From: an uncultured Legionellales bacterium
Lineage (GTDB): Bacteria; Pseudomonadota; Gammaproteobacteria; Eutrophobiales; Eutrophobiaceae
Direction of reading: 5' to 3'
DNA length: 40,367 nt
Assembly: GCA_913045195.1 (NCBI GenBank)
Contig: CAJWQR010000008.1
Span: forward strand, 1 to 40,367
Part shown: positions 11,343-22,563 of the stretch, in pieces
How positions within the stretch are numbered: position 1 is the stretch's first letter
How the letters are laid out: every line of letters starts with the position of its first letter
Notes under the pieces: model-generated
The model's input: the letters and a program-made list of their open reading frames with translations, nothing else
Database searches by the model: none
What the model was told of the DNA's origin: nothing
Position numbers and translations under genes: made by a program

Positions 11343-12560
11343 TTATTTAATCGAATATTTATTTTCTACATAATCATCAACAATCTTTCTAAAATCTTCG
11401 GCAATATTATCACCTCGTAATGTTATTGTTTTTTTGCCATCAATAAAAACAGGTGCCGATGGGTTCTCCCCGGCCCCAGGTAAACTAATACCAATATCGG
11501 CATGCTTACTCTCACCAGGACCATTAACTATGCACCCCATAACAGCAAGATTCATTTCTTCTACGCCATTATATTTCTCTCGCCATATTGGCATCTGACT
11601 ACGTACATAAGCTTGAATATTATCCGCTAATTCCTGAAACACTGTGCTCGTTGTCCTTCCACATCCAGGGCATGCTGTAACAAGCGGTGTAAATGAACGA
11701 AGACCCATCGTTTGCAATATTTCCTGAGCCACAATAACTTCATTACATCTATCTCCGCCAGGTTCAGGTGTAAGTGAAATCCGAATCGTGTCACCAATAC
11801 CTTCTTGTAATAACACCCCAATCGATGCAGTAGAAGCAACAATTCCTTTAGAGCCCATTCCGGCTTCTGTTAAACCTAAGTGTAATGCATAATCACATCT
11901 TTGTGCTATATCTCTATACACCGAGATTAATTTCTGAACTCCGCTTACCTTGCATGACAAAATAATATTATCTCTAGACAATCCTATATCTTCAGCTTGC
12001 TCAGCACTTTGTAGTGCTGAAATAATTAGTGCTTCTTGCATTACTTCATCTGCGCTTGAAGAAGTCGATTGCTTAGCATTCTCGTCCATCATTTTTGTCA
12101 ATAATTGCTGATCTAGGCTGCCCCAATTCACTCCTATTCGAACGGGTTTGTTATGTAAAATTGCTTGCTCAATCATAATGGCAAATTGATTATCCTTTTT
12201 TTTACCAAATCCAACATTACCAGGATTGATGCGATATTTAGCGAGTGCTTGGGCGCACTCAGGATAATCTATTAACAACTTATGCCCGTTATAATGAAAA
12301 TCTCCAACTAATGGGACATAACAGCCAGCGGAATCGAGTTTTTCACGAATTGTTGCAACCATTGCGGCGGCTTCATCAGTATTAACTGTAATCCTGACTA
12401 ATTCTGAGCCAGCGGTAGCTAACTGCTGCACCTGTTTTGCTGTAGCATTCGCATCAGCGGTATCGGTATTGGTCATTGATTGGACTACGACTGGATTGCA
12501 ACCGCCAATAATAACTGAGCCTACTTTTACAGCAATACTATGTCGTCTATCTTGAGTCAT
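11343..12560 (-). CDS. ispG: 4-hydroxy-3-methylbut-2-en-1-yl diphosphate synthase (long-form IspG/GcpE)
   Basis: [60 protein letters not shown]. Confidence 0.96.
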   Translation of the reverse strand: MTQDRRHSIAVKVGSVIIGGCNPVVVQSMTNTDTADANATAKQVQQLATAGSELVRITVNTDEAAAMVATIREKLDSAGCYVPLVGDFHYNGHKLLIDYPECAQALAKYRINPGNVGFGKKKDNQFAIMIEQAILHNKPVRIGVNWGSLDQQLLTKMMDENAKQSTSSSADEVMQEALIISALQSAEQAEDIGLSRDNIILSCKVSGVQKLISVYRDIAQRCDYALHLGLTEAGMGSKGIVASTASIGVLLQEGIGDTIRISLTPEPGGDRCNEVIVAQEILQTMGLRSFTPLVTACPGCGRTTSTVFQELADNIQAYVRSQMPIWREKYNGVEEMNLAVMGCIVNGPGESKHADIGISLPGAGENPSAPVFIDGKKTITLRGDNIAEDFRKIVDDYVENKYSIK

Positions 12561-12687
12561 AAAACATTCTTAAATAAAACATATATCTAAAGTCTAAAGC
12601 TCAGAAAGTCACTGTCAAGAACAGTTATAATTCATACTTACCGTTTTTTTTAGAAAAATAACTACTGTCATGAGATACTAATCAATA

Positions 12688-13203
12688 ATGGACAAGAAAA
12701 ATAGCTACACTCAAGAAGACTTAACCATTTGCGGGTATGGGAAAATGTTTGGTGCTAATAACGCTCAACTTCCACTAAAACCAATGTTAATGTTTGATCG
12801 TATCATCAGTATTGCTGAAGATGGTGGTAAAGCTAACAAAGGTGTAATTATTGCTGAACTAGATATAGTTCCTGGCCTTTGGTTTTTTGATTGCCACTTC
12901 GACGGAGATCCTGTTATGCCTGGCTGCCTTGGATTAGATGCAATGTGGCAATTAGTTGGATTCTTTTTAGGTTGGTCCGGAGCTGAAGGGCGAGGGCGCG
13001 CACTTGGATCTGGTATTGTTAAATTTTCTGGACAAGTAACTCCAAAAAATAAACTAGTTACCTACCGTATTGATATGAGACGTGTCATGTTAAGAAAATT
13101 AGTCATGGGTGTGGCAGATGGATGTATGTTAGTGGATGGAAAGGAGATCTACTCAGCAGAAGACTTACGTGTAGGTTTATTCAAATCAACCGAAAATTTC
13201 TAG
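12688..13203 (+). CDS. fabA: 3-hydroxydecanoyl-ACP dehydratase/isomerase FabA
   Basis: [33 protein letters not shown]; 171 aa, collinear with FabA. Confidence 0.97.
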   Translation: MDKKNSYTQEDLTICGYGKMFGANNAQLPLKPMLMFDRIISIAEDGGKANKGVIIAELDIVPGLWFFDCHFDGDPVMPGCLGLDAMWQLVGFFLGWSGAEGRGRALGSGIVKFSGQVTPKNKLVTYRIDMRRVMLRKLVMGVADGCMLVDGKEIYSAEDLRVGLFKSTENF

Positions 13204-13214
13204 GAATAATTAAA

Positions 13215-14429
13215 TTGAAAAGAGTTGTTGTTACGGGTATGGGGATTGTGTCCAGTATTGGAAATAATAAAACAGAAGTATTGGACGCTCTAAAAAACGG
13301 GAAATCAGGTATTGAGTATTGTCCTGAATATGCGGATTTTAAATTTCGTTCACATGTTCATGGCTCTATAAATATTGCTTTAGATGTATTAATAGATCGA
13401 AAACTAAAAAGATTTATGGGGGATAGTGCTGCCTATTGTTATGTTGCTATGCAAGAAGCGATTGAAGATGCTCTGCTTGATGAAAACAATATCTCTAATA
13501 ATCGCACTGGATTAATCGTTGGTCAGGGAGGTAGTTCTAATGAAAATATGTTGGATGTAATTGACACACTTCGTTCGCGCGGTGCACGTAAAGTTGGTCC
13601 AACCATGGTGCCTCGAATCATGACAAGTTCAAATAGTGCCTGTCTATCCGTTGCTTACAAAATAAAGGGCGTTAATTATTCAATTAGTTCTGCTTGCGCA
13701 ACTAGCGCACACTGCATTGGCAATGCTTACGAACTAATTCAAACTGGGAAGCAAGATATAATTTTCGCCGGAGGTGGAGAAGAAATTCATTGGACATCCA
13801 CATTGTTATTCGACAGCATGGGGGCGCTCTCGTCGAAATACAATAACAAACCAGAACAAGCTTCAAGACCTTATGACTCAAATCGTGATGGTTTTGTTAT
13901 ATCTGGTGGAGGTAGTGTTCTTGTGCTTGAAGAAATGGAGCATGCAGTCGCTCGGGATGCAAAAATTTATGCAGAAGTTATTGGTTATGGGGCAACCTCA
14001 GATGGTTTTGATATGGTGAAACCATCTGGAGAAGGCGCAGTAAGATGTATGCAACAAGCACTGGAATTTGTTGATACTCCAATTGATTATATTAACGCAC
14101 ATGCCACTAGCACCCCTGCTGGAGACATTACTGAATTAATTGCAATCAAAGAAGTTTTTAAAGATAAAATTCCAATAATTAGTGCCACAAAATCACAAAC
14201 GGGCCATGGTCTAGGCGCTGCTGGTTCGAATGAATCAATCTACAGTTTATTGATGTTAGAAAATGATTTTGTCGCTGAATCACTAAATATTACAGAAATT
14301 GATGGTGAGGCGGTAGGAATGCCAGTTGCCCAAAATAGAATTGATAATCCTAAATTAAAAACCATACTATCTAACAGCTTTGGATTTGGTGGAACAAATG
14401 CGTCTATAATATTTAGAAAATATAACTAA
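13215..14429 (+). CDS. fabB: 3-oxoacyl-ACP synthase I FabB; likely TTG start at 13215, not the listed 13122
   Basis: KRVVVTGMGIVSSIGN start; active-site context SSACATSAHCIG, NAHATSTPAGD, SATKSQTGHGLGAAGSNE. The listed start would overlap fabA by 82 bp out of frame. Confidence 0.95.
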   Translation: MKRVVVTGMGIVSSIGNNKTEVLDALKNGKSGIEYCPEYADFKFRSHVHGSINIALDVLIDRKLKRFMGDSAAYCYVAMQEAIEDALLDENNISNNRTGLIVGQGGSSNENMLDVIDTLRSRGARKVGPTMVPRIMTSSNSACLSVAYKIKGVNYSISSACATSAHCIGNAYELIQTGKQDIIFAGGGEEIHWTSTLLFDSMGALSSKYNNKPEQASRPYDSNRDGFVISGGGSVLVLEEMEHAVARDAKIYAEVIGYGATSDGFDMVKPSGEGAVRCMQQALEFVDTPIDYINAHATSTPAGDITELIAIKEVFKDKIPIISATKSQTGHGLGAAGSNESIYSLLMLENDFVAESLNITEIDGEAVGMPVAQNRIDNPKLKTILSNSFGFGGTNASIIFRKYN

Positions 14430-14457
14430 AAAATTAAACTGTAACGAGAGATGTTTA

Positions 14458-15084
14458 TTGGAATCATCTCAAATTTTAACTATGCCTAACTTAATTAATA
14501 TTTTTTTAAAACTAAATATAATACTGTTTTCTTTATATGTAATTAATGCCCCAGCAACAAAAGAAAATGATATAGATTACCAAATTGAATCTGAATCATT
14601 CACGATACCGGGTCATGGTGTACTCACATTAGATGTGCCTCGCGTCTGGAATTACAATTTTACAATCAAGGGTAATAATAACCCCCCGATAATAACATTT
14701 TATAATCTTGATAAAGATAAAGAAGAAATATACCAATTAAATTTATCGGTACTTTGGGAAGATGGATTCAAACGAAATATATCATCACCGGAATACATAC
14801 AATCTTTAGTAGAGGAAACAGGTGAGCAAGCGCTGATTAATTCTGATCAAACTGAATTAAGTTTAAAAAAAATTACTGGGCAAGATGGTGTTGGTTATTT
14901 ATTTAATCTATCAGACAGTGGCGCAAACACTGATGAATATCAATTTCTAACTCAAGGTGCATTAGCCGTTGGAAAACTATTATTAATATTTTCTTTATTC
15001 AGTAATGAAGACGAATCAATATTACAACAAGCATTACTAAAGATAATAATGAGCGCCCAACATCATGATAGAAAAGATGTGTAA
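14458..15084 (+). CDS. Hypothetical protein with N-terminal hydrophobic segment (possibly exported)
   Basis: Open frame of 208 aa from a TTG codon (alternative ATG about 24 nt downstream); hydrophobic N-terminus LINIFLKLNIILFSLYVINAPA; no family recognised with confidence. Confidence 0.65.
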   Translation: MESSQILTMPNLINIFLKLNIILFSLYVINAPATKENDIDYQIESESFTIPGHGVLTLDVPRVWNYNFTIKGNNNPPIITFYNLDKDKEEIYQLNLSVLWEDGFKRNISSPEYIQSLVEETGEQALINSDQTELSLKKITGQDGVGYLFNLSDSGANTDEYQFLTQGALAVGKLLLIFSLFSNEDESILQQALLKIIMSAQHHDRKDV

Positions 15085-15148
15085 AATTTATTACATGACC
15101 GCCAAAAACGCTAATTCGCGTATATCAATAATATAGGGTAAAACAAAA

Positions 15149-16951
15149 TTGGATAATCATATTCTGTTGTCTATTGCTAGTATTGGTGTGCTAGGTATTG
15201 CTTGTCAGTGGTTTGCTTGGTGGGTTCGAATACCATCGATTCTTTTTCTTTTGACTACTGGAATTCTAGCTGGTCCGATATTAGGCTTACTTAATCCTGA
15301 TATATTACTTGGGGATTTATTATTTCCTTTTATCTCCCTATCTGTTGCAGTGATACTTTTTGAAGGTAGTCTCACTCTTAAATTTAGTGAGATACGTGGA
15401 CATGGTAAAATTGTTAGTAATCTAGTTACTATTGGAGCGTTAATAACTTGGGCTATAGTTGGTTATAGTACATATCATTTACTTGACCTCTCAATGGAAC
15501 TTGCTTTTTTATTTGGCGCTATTGTGGTTGTAACAGGTCCAACTGTCATTATTCCCATACTAAGGATAGTAAGACCGAATCCAAAAGTGGCCAATGTGCT
15601 TCGTTGGGAAGGAATTGTAATTGATCCGCTAGGTGCTTTGCTTGCGGTTCTTGTCTTTGATTTTATTATCTCGGGGCAACAACACAATGTATTGAGTACG
15701 ATGTTACTCGCATTTGGAAAAATCATTCTGTCTGGTTTTCTAATTGGTTTTATTTCTGCTTGGTCATTAGGTAGCTTATTACGAAAACAGCTTGTTCCTC
15801 AATATCTTAGAAATATTTTTACATTAATTTCTGTTTTAACAGTATTTGTTTTATCTGAAATGATTCAATCTGAATCAGGATTGCTGGCTGTTACTGTAAT
15901 GGGAATAACAATGGCGAATATGAAAGATATGGACATCGATAATATTCTAGACTTTAAAGAAAGTTTAAGTGTGCTATTAATATCAGTTCTCTTTATTGTG
16001 CTTGCTGCACGAATTGAAATAGATGAATTAATTTTTGTAGGCTGGCCCGCAATAGTCCTGCTTGGTATTATCATTTTAATTGCAAGACCTGTTGCAGTTT
16101 TTGCTTCTTCTATTGGTTCTGATTTATCATTTAATGAGAAATTAGTGATTGCCTGGATTGGTCCGCGCGGTATTGTCGCCGCAGCTATCTCAGCCTTATT
16201 TGCTTTACGGCTTGAAGATGCAGGTTTCTCTGAAGCGGCCTTACTCGTACCACTTACCTTTGTTATAATTATTGGTACCGTTGTTATTCAAAGTACAACC
16301 GCGAAACATATTGCAGAATTTCTAAAAGTTCGTGAACCACCACCAACAGGACTGTTGATTGTCGGAGCAGGTAATGTTGCACGAGCAATTGCAAAAGAAC
16401 TTCAATCTCATGATTTTAAAACGCTACTAACAGATAGCACTTGGGAGAATGTAAGATTAGCAAGGATGGATGGGCTAGAAACCTATTTTGGAAACCCTAT
16501 TTCTGAGCATGCCGATAGGAATCTTAATCTTAGCGGTTTGGGAAAGTTACTCGCTATGTCAGGGCGATTGAATCTTGATACATTAGCATGTCTGCGATTT
16601 AAATCGGAGTTTGGGACAAACAACATATATGAATTGAAAACAACTCGTGAGAAAAATACAGAAGACAAGCATATTGTATCAACTAAACATAGGGGTTATG
16701 AGCTTTTTAGCGAGGATGCTGACTATGGAAACCTTGCGTATCGCTTAAGAAATCAAGCCGAAATAAAAAGCACACAACTAAGTAATGAATTTACGTTTAA
16801 ACAGTATCTGAAAAAATATGATGAGGGTATTATCCCAATGTTCGCTATCGATAATAAACAACGTTTACATGTTTTTGTTGCAAATGGCGAGATGGAACCA
16901 AAACCAGATTGGATAATTATTGCTATGATTGACAAAGAAAACGATAAATAA
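15149..16951 (+). CDS. CPA1-family Na+(K+)/H+ antiporter with C-terminal TrkA-N-like Rossmann domain
   Basis: About 12 hydrophobic segments, GPTVIIPILR, WIGPRGIVAAAISALFAL; cytosolic LLIVGAGNVARAIAKEL nucleotide-binding motif; TTG start. Confidence 0.88.
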   Translation: MDNHILLSIASIGVLGIACQWFAWWVRIPSILFLLTTGILAGPILGLLNPDILLGDLLFPFISLSVAVILFEGSLTLKFSEIRGHGKIVSNLVTIGALITWAIVGYSTYHLLDLSMELAFLFGAIVVVTGPTVIIPILRIVRPNPKVANVLRWEGIVIDPLGALLAVLVFDFIISGQQHNVLSTMLLAFGKIILSGFLIGFISAWSLGSLLRKQLVPQYLRNIFTLISVLTVFVLSEMIQSESGLLAVTVMGITMANMKDMDIDNILDFKESLSVLLISVLFIVLAARIEIDELIFVGWPAIVLLGIIILIARPVAVFASSIGSDLSFNEKLVIAWIGPRGIVAAAISALFALRLEDAGFSEAALLVPLTFVIIIGTVVIQSTTAKHIAEFLKVREPPPTGLLIVGAGNVARAIAKELQSHDFKTLLTDSTWENVRLARMDGLETYFGNPISEHADRNLNLSGLGKLLAMSGRLNLDTLACLRFKSEFGTNNIYELKTTREKNTEDKHIVSTKHRGYELFSEDADYGNLAYRLRNQAEIKSTQLSNEFTFKQYLKKYDEGIIPMFAIDNKQRLHVFVANGEMEPKPDWIIIAMIDKENDK

Positions 16952-16976
16952 TAATGTAGAAAAGGTTTAAAATTTA

Positions 16977-17570
16977 TTAATACATTCTCGCCTGCCCTAC
17001 TACTACACCTTGTATATTAATGCGATCGGCAGAATATTTCATTGGACTCATTGATTGATTATCAGGAATTAATTCAACTTGCTTTTCATGTTTTCTAAAT
17101 CGCTTTAAAGTCGCTTCACTATTATCAATTAACGCAACAACTATATCGCCGTTATCAGCTGATTGTGTCTCCCTGATAATAACTAAATCGCCGTCTAATA
17201 TACCCGCATCGACCATAGAGTCTCCTTGTACCTCAAGAACATACCGACCCGGTCCTAATAACATTTCAGAAAAATTTATTTCACATTGTTCTGAAATTGC
17301 TTCTATAGGTTTTCCTGCAGCGATACGGCCAGCAAGCGGCAAAATAGTTAATCTTCGATTTTGCTCTCCTGTCAAACGTATACCACGCCAATTTCTACCA
17401 GTACGCTGCAAATGTCCTTTATCAATCAATGATTTAATGTAGCGATGAATCGTCCCTTTAGATTTAATTTCGAGTAATTGCCCTATCTCATCTAATGTCG
17501 GGCTACGCCCATTTTGAGCTATATAGCGTGTAATGCACTGTAGAATCTTTTCTTCAAGACCGGTTAGCAT
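16977..17570 (-). CDS. lexA: LexA repressor
   Basis: wHTH (RSPTLDEIGQLLEIKSKGTIHRYIKSL), Ala-Gly cleavage region GRIAAGKP, Ser (VQGDSM) and Lys (EATLKRF) catalytic motifs. Confidence 0.92.
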   Translation of the reverse strand: MLTGLEEKILQCITRYIAQNGRSPTLDEIGQLLEIKSKGTIHRYIKSLIDKGHLQRTGRNWRGIRLTGEQNRRLTILPLAGRIAAGKPIEAISEQCEINFSEMLLGPGRYVLEVQGDSMVDAGILDGDLVIIRETQSADNGDIVVALIDNSEATLKRFRKHEKQVELIPDNQSMSPMKYSADRINIQGVVVGQARMY

Positions 17571-17576
17571 TAAAAA

Positions 17577-17622
17577 ATTCTCCCTATGTTCTCTTTTATA
17601 TAATAGAGTACTTTTAGAGAAC
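17577..17622. promoter_or_regulatory. Candidate LexA operators flanking the lexA -10 region
   Basis: Plus strand ATTCTC-CCTAT-GTTCTC (17577-17593), 12 nt, GAGTAC-TTTTA-GAGAAC (17606-17622): two GTTC-N7-GTTC-like boxes in opposite orientation, one mismatch each. Confidence 0.55.
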
Positions 17623-17642
17623 TTTCAATGAATTATTTAAAG

Positions 17643-19043
17643 CTAAATTGATTTGCTATTAGGTTGATACCAAGCCAGTTTCTCATGAAGAGATACAACT
17701 TCACCAATAATAATCATACTGGGTGGTTTTACATTATTTTCTTTTGGTACTTCAGGTAAGCGTTCAATTGTTGATAAATATACATTTTGATCGCCCGTTG
17801 TGCCTTGTTGAATTATTGCAGCTGGCATTGATTTTTTCATACCATGTTTTATTAATTGTCGACTTAAAATATCTAGACTATGCGTTCCCATGTAAACGGC
17901 TAATGTCTGCTGAGGTTGCACTAATGTCTGCCAATTAAGATTCATACTTCCGTCTTTTAGATGTCCTGTTACAAATAAACAGGATTGCGCATAATTTCGG
18001 TGAGTTAATGGAATACCGGCGTATGAGGCACAGCCACTCGCAGCAGTAATTCCTGGAACAATTTGAAAGGGAATATTGTTTTCATAAAGTAAATCAATTT
18101 CTTCGCCCCCGCGTCCAAACATGAAAGGATCTCCACCTTTTAGTCGTAACACACGTCTACCTTGTTTAGCAAGATCTACTAACATTTGATTAATCTCTGC
18201 TTGAGGTAAGGCGTGTCTATCCCTTTCTTTACCAACATAAATTCTTTTAGCGTCTTTACGAACAAATTCAAGAATTTTTGGTGCCACTAACCTGTCATAT
18301 AAAACAACATCGGCTTGCTGCATTAAACGTAAAGCGCGAAAAGTAAGCAGTTCTGGATCGCCAGGGCCACCACCTACCAGATAAACCTCGCCCTTACTAT
18401 CTAGGTGAGATGACTCATTTCCTAATTGTGCCTCGAGCAACTTTAATGTTTTTTCTTCCTGCCCTGCATAGAACATCTCAGCAATCGGTCCATCCAATAT
18501 ACTTTCCCAGAATCGACGTCGATCTTTTGTGCTCGGATATTTTTCTTTGGCGCTGTCACGAAAACGACTAATAAGACTTGCCAATTTACCATAATTGGAT
18601 GGAATTAAAGTTTCTATTCTAATACTCAACAGCTTTGTTAAAACTGGTGCAATCCCACTAGTTGAAATAGCGATAACAACAGGATTCCTGTTAATAATAG
18701 ATGGCATAATAAAGGTTCCCGCATCATAGTCATCAACAACATTGACTAATATATTTTGAGATTTCGCCCGTTTTGCAATTTGATTATTCAGTTGTTTGTC
18801 ATTAGTGGCGGCAATCACCAATTGTTTTCCCTCTAAACACTTCTCCGTATAGGCTTGCTGAAAATAACGAATATCACCAGACTCCTTAAGTTTCTCTAAT
18901 GCAGGCTCTATGTTAGGAGCCACAACAAATACCTTTGCGCCAGCGATTAATAATTGTTTTATTTTTCTTGTTGCCACAACGCCGCCGCCCACAACAAGAC
19001 AGTGCTGATCCTGAAGTTTTATAAAAATCGGGAAATTAATCAT
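17643..19043 (-). CDS. cysG: Siroheme synthase CysG (trifunctional)
   Basis: N-terminal dehydrogenase/ferrochelatase (VVGGGVVATRKI), C-terminal uroporphyrinogen-III methyltransferase (VYLVGGGPGDPELLTFRAL, GGDPFMFGRGGEE, PGITAASG). Confidence 0.96.
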   Translation of the reverse strand: MINFPIFIKLQDQHCLVVGGGVVATRKIKQLLIAGAKVFVVAPNIEPALEKLKESGDIRYFQQAYTEKCLEGKQLVIAATNDKQLNNQIAKRAKSQNILVNVVDDYDAGTFIMPSIINRNPVVIAISTSGIAPVLTKLLSIRIETLIPSNYGKLASLISRFRDSAKEKYPSTKDRRRFWESILDGPIAEMFYAGQEEKTLKLLEAQLGNESSHLDSKGEVYLVGGGPGDPELLTFRALRLMQQADVVLYDRLVAPKILEFVRKDAKRIYVGKERDRHALPQAEINQMLVDLAKQGRRVLRLKGGDPFMFGRGGEEIDLLYENNIPFQIVPGITAASGCASYAGIPLTHRNYAQSCLFVTGHLKDGSMNLNWQTLVQPQQTLAVYMGTHSLDILSRQLIKHGMKKSMPAAIIQQGTTGDQNVYLSTIERLPEVPKENNVKPPSMIIIGEVVSLHEKLAWYQPNSKSI

Positions 19044-19076
19044 GTTTATTTTAACAATAAGGAATAAATTCTATAA

Positions 19077-19643
19077 TTATGCTTTCGGCAGAGTAACACC
19101 TCTCTGCCCTTGATATTTCCCCGATCGATCTTTATATGACGTTTCGCATTCTTCATCTGATTCAAGAAAAATAACTTGTGCCACGCCTTCATTTGCATAA
19201 ATTTTTGCTGGCAAATTTGTTGTATTTGAAAATTCCAAAGTAACATGCCCCTCCCATTCTGGTTCCAAGGGGGTTACGTTGACGATAATGCCACAACGTG
19301 CGTAAGTTGATTTTCCAAGACAAATGGTAAGCACGTTTCTTGGAATCCGAAAATATTCAACTGTCCTTGCCAAAGCAAAAGCATTAGGCGGGATTACGCA
19401 ATGGTCGCTTTTAATGTCGACAAAACTATTAGGATCGAAGTTTTTTGGATCAACGGTTGCCGAATGCACATTGGTAAAAATTTTAAACTCGTCTGAACAA
19501 CGAACATCATAACCATAACTTGAAGTACCATATGATATTAGTTGTTCTTTGCCATTTTTTTTCACTTGTACCGGCTCAAATGGCTCAATCATTCTATGAT
19601 CTTTTGCCATTTGCCTTATCCATGAATCGCTCTTTACACTCAT
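19077..19643 (-). CDS. dcd: dCTP deaminase; probable start at internal Met (19643), not 19703
   Basis: [25 protein letters not shown]-terminus; [47 protein letters not shown]. Confidence 0.95.
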   Translation of the reverse strand: MSVKSDSWIRQMAKDHRMIEPFEPVQVKKNGKEQLISYGTSSYGYDVRCSDEFKIFTNVHSATVDPKNFDPNSFVDIKSDHCVIPPNAFALARTVEYFRIPRNVLTICLGKSTYARCGIIVNVTPLEPEWEGHVTLEFSNTTNLPAKIYANEGVAQVIFLESDEECETSYKDRSGKYQGQRGVTLPKA

Positions 19644-19689
19644 AAAAACTATCTCTTTAGTCAGACTGTTTGTGAGATTACGCAGACAT

Positions 19690-20769
19690 TCAATTATTCT
19701 CAATAACTATCTTTGGAAATTTATTTGTATAATCTTTCGCTTGTAATGAAATCTTAGCAGCGACATTTCTTGCAATATCGCGATAGTTCTCTGAAATAAC
19801 AGACTCAGGATCTAATGCTACTGTTGGTTTTCCGTTATCAACACCCTCTCGAATCTGTATATCTAATGGTAACGAACCCAATAATTCAATACCGTATTGC
19901 TCTGCCATACTTTCTCCACCGCCTCTACCAAAAATATGCTCCTCATTTCCGCATTGACTACAAATATGAGTACTCATATTTTCTACAACCCCTAAAACGG
20001 GTACTTGGACTTTTTCAAACATTTTTAATGCCTTTTTAGCGTCCAACAGAGCTATATCCTGAGGGGTTGTCACAATAAGAGCACCGCTGACTGGGATTTT
20101 CTGGCATAAAGTTAATTGGATATCCCCAGTTCCCGGCGGAAGATCAATCACTAGATAATCAAGATCCCTCCAATTTGTGTCATTTAATAATTGTTCCAAT
20201 GCGCCAGTAACCATTGGGCCACGCCATATCATAGGTGTTTCTTCATCAATTAAATAACCAATCGACATCGATTGCACTTGATAATTTTCTTTTGGTTCTA
20301 CTGTTTTTCCATCTAGTGAATCGGGTTTTCCTTTTAGACCTAACATGCGAGGTTGGCTTGGGCCATAGATATCGGCATCCAGAATACCTACATTTGCACC
20401 TTCCGCTTGCAATGCAAGTGCTAGATTAACCGAAGTCGTTGACTTTCCAACACCGCCTTTGCCCGACGCAACAGCGATGGTATTTTTAACGTTAGGTAAA
20501 AGCTGAGTGCCTTTCTGGGCTGTATGAGAAACAATCTTACTGGAAATCTCAACAATACATTCAGAGGTGTCTTGCTCTGATAGAGCTGCTTTAATTTTTC
20601 TAGATAATTCTTCTTTTATACCTGCAACCGGATAACCAAACTGAATAAATATGGAAACCTGATTATCAATAATAATGATATCCTTAACTGTCTTTGCGCT
20701 AATTAAGTCCTGTTTAATATAGGGAGCCTCAATTTCGGAGAGTATTTTTTCTATTTTTTCACGATTCAT
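19690..20769 (-). CDS. apbC: Mrp/ApbC-type P-loop iron-sulfur carrier ATPase
   Basis: [51 protein letters not shown]-x-x-C near the C-terminal half (CSQCGNEE). Confidence 0.94.
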   Translation of the reverse strand: MNREKIEKILSEIEAPYIKQDLISAKTVKDIIIIDNQVSIFIQFGYPVAGIKEELSRKIKAALSEQDTSECIVEISSKIVSHTAQKGTQLLPNVKNTIAVASGKGGVGKSTTSVNLALALQAEGANVGILDADIYGPSQPRMLGLKGKPDSLDGKTVEPKENYQVQSMSIGYLIDEETPMIWRGPMVTGALEQLLNDTNWRDLDYLVIDLPPGTGDIQLTLCQKIPVSGALIVTTPQDIALLDAKKALKMFEKVQVPVLGVVENMSTHICSQCGNEEHIFGRGGGESMAEQYGIELLGSLPLDIQIREGVDNGKPTVALDPESVISENYRDIARNVAAKISLQAKDYTNKFPKIVIENN

Positions 20770-20888
20770 TATGATATCCCATATATATCTAACTAAAAGA
20801 AACTATTCTACAAATTTATTGCTATCTCTTCACGTTACCATTGAATAATGCTACTTTAGCGCTCCAAAATTCTGTAGCCTTAATAGTA

Positions 20889-22550
20889 ATGCAACATAAA
20901 CAACGCGAGATCTTAGTTACCAGCGCCCTACCTTACGCTAATGGACCAATACATATTGGGCACATGGTGGAGTATATCCAAACTGATATTTGGGTTCGCT
21001 TCCAGAAAATGAGAGGACATCTCTGTTTCTATGTTTGTGCAGATGATGCGCATGGGACTCCAATTATGTTGCGAGCACAGGAAGAAAATATAACGCCAGA
21101 AACTTTAATAAAAAAAATGAAAGAAGAGCATCAAATTGATTTTGATGACTTTGCTATAAATTTCGATAACTATCATAGTACACATTCACCGGAAAATCAG
21201 TCATTAGCAAATATTATTTTTGAAAAATTAGATAATGGCGGACATATTACAAAAAGAACAATTAAACAATTATATGATTCTGAAAAAAAAATGTTTCTCC
21301 CGGACCGTTTTATTCGCGGTGAATGCCCGAAATGTCTTGCAACTGATCAGTATGGAGATAACTGTGAAATCTGTGGCGCTACATATTCGCCAACTGATTT
21401 AAAAAATCCAATCTCTGCCATTTCTGGTGAAAAACCAATAGAAAAAGAATCTGAACACTATTTTTTCAAACTTGGTGACTTTGAAGAAATTTTGCATGAA
21501 TGGACACGTGCAGGTCATTTACAAACAGCAGTTACAAATAAGCTTGATGAATGGTTTAAAGCCGGATTGCAAGAATGGGATATATCTCGTGATGCGCCTT
21601 ACTTTGGTTTTGAAATTCCTGATGCGCCAAATAAATACTTTTACGTATGGCTAGATGCTCCTATTGGTTATTTAGCTAGTTTCCAAAACTTCTGTGAACA
21701 AGAAAGCCTTGATTTTGACTATTGGTGCAAACCTAATAGCTCAACTGAAATGTACCATTTTATTGGTAAGGACATAATTTATTTCCATGCATTGTTTTGG
21801 CCAGCAATGCTAGATGGAAGTGAGTTCAGGACCCCTTCCGCTATTTTTGCTCATGGTTTTCTAACGGTAGATGGACAAAAAATGTCGAAATCACGCGGAA
21901 CATTCATAACTGCGCGTACCTATCTTGACCACCTTAACCCAGAATATTTACGTTATTACTTTGCCGCTAAACTAGGAGCAGGAATAGATGATATCGATCT
22001 AAATCTAGACGATTTTTTAGTGAGAGTTAACTCTGATCTGATCGGTAAAGTAATAAATATTGCAAGTAGATGCGCGGGATTTATTAATAAAAATTTTGAT
22101 GGAAAATTAGCCGATGCAATCCATGGCCCTGCTATTCAAGAAGAAATTAAAAATGCTAACCAAAAAATTGCTGAGGCTTATGAAGCTCGGGAATATTCAA
22201 AAGCGATGCGCGAGATTATGATATTGGCAGATAAAGCAAATCAATACATTGATCACCATAAACCCTGGGTAGTTGCTAAACAAAAAAATAATAGTAATGA
22301 ATTGCAAGGTATCTGCACTACTGGTATTAATTTATTTCGCCTACTAATGCTATACTTAAAGCCAGTACTGCCAATAGTAGCGGAAAAGACAGAAAGGTTT
22401 CTTAATATTAAACCTCTACAATGGCAAGACGCCCAAACTACATTGTTAAATCATAAAATAAATAAATTTGAAACTTTGATGACACGCGTCGAAAAAGAAA
22501 AAATAGATGCTATGGTTGAAAATAGTAAAGGTAATTTCATCAAAACATAG
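20889..22550 (+). CDS. metG: Methionyl-tRNA synthetase lacking the C-terminal EMAP-II/Trbp111-like domain; likely start at ATG 20889 (ORF opens at 20841)
   Basis: [17 protein letters not shown], zinc cluster [15 protein letters not shown]; ends shortly after the anticodon-binding helical domain. Confidence 0.94.
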   Translation: MQHKQREILVTSALPYANGPIHIGHMVEYIQTDIWVRFQKMRGHLCFYVCADDAHGTPIMLRAQEENITPETLIKKMKEEHQIDFDDFAINFDNYHSTHSPENQSLANIIFEKLDNGGHITKRTIKQLYDSEKKMFLPDRFIRGECPKCLATDQYGDNCEICGATYSPTDLKNPISAISGEKPIEKESEHYFFKLGDFEEILHEWTRAGHLQTAVTNKLDEWFKAGLQEWDISRDAPYFGFEIPDAPNKYFYVWLDAPIGYLASFQNFCEQESLDFDYWCKPNSSTEMYHFIGKDIIYFHALFWPAMLDGSEFRTPSAIFAHGFLTVDGQKMSKSRGTFITARTYLDHLNPEYLRYYFAAKLGAGIDDIDLNLDDFLVRVNSDLIGKVINIASRCAGFINKNFDGKLADAIHGPAIQEEIKNANQKIAEAYEAREYSKAMREIMILADKANQYIDHHKPWVVAKQKNNSNELQGICTTGINLFRLLMLYLKPVLPIVAEKTERFLNIKPLQWQDAQTTLLNHKINKFETLMTRVEKEKIDAMVENSKGNFIKT

Positions 22551-22563
22551 TGAACTGACTAAA

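Noticed and set aside
12001-12020. Perfect hairpin TCAGCACT-TTGT-AGTGCTGA inside ispG
   Set aside because: It lies within coding sequence with no U-tract and is plausibly a chance result of codon choice in a variable segment.
13122-13214. Upstream extension of fabB in the ORF track ([14 protein letters not shown]...)
   Set aside because: Out-of-frame overlap with fabA; the conserved FabB N-terminus begins at TTG 13215.
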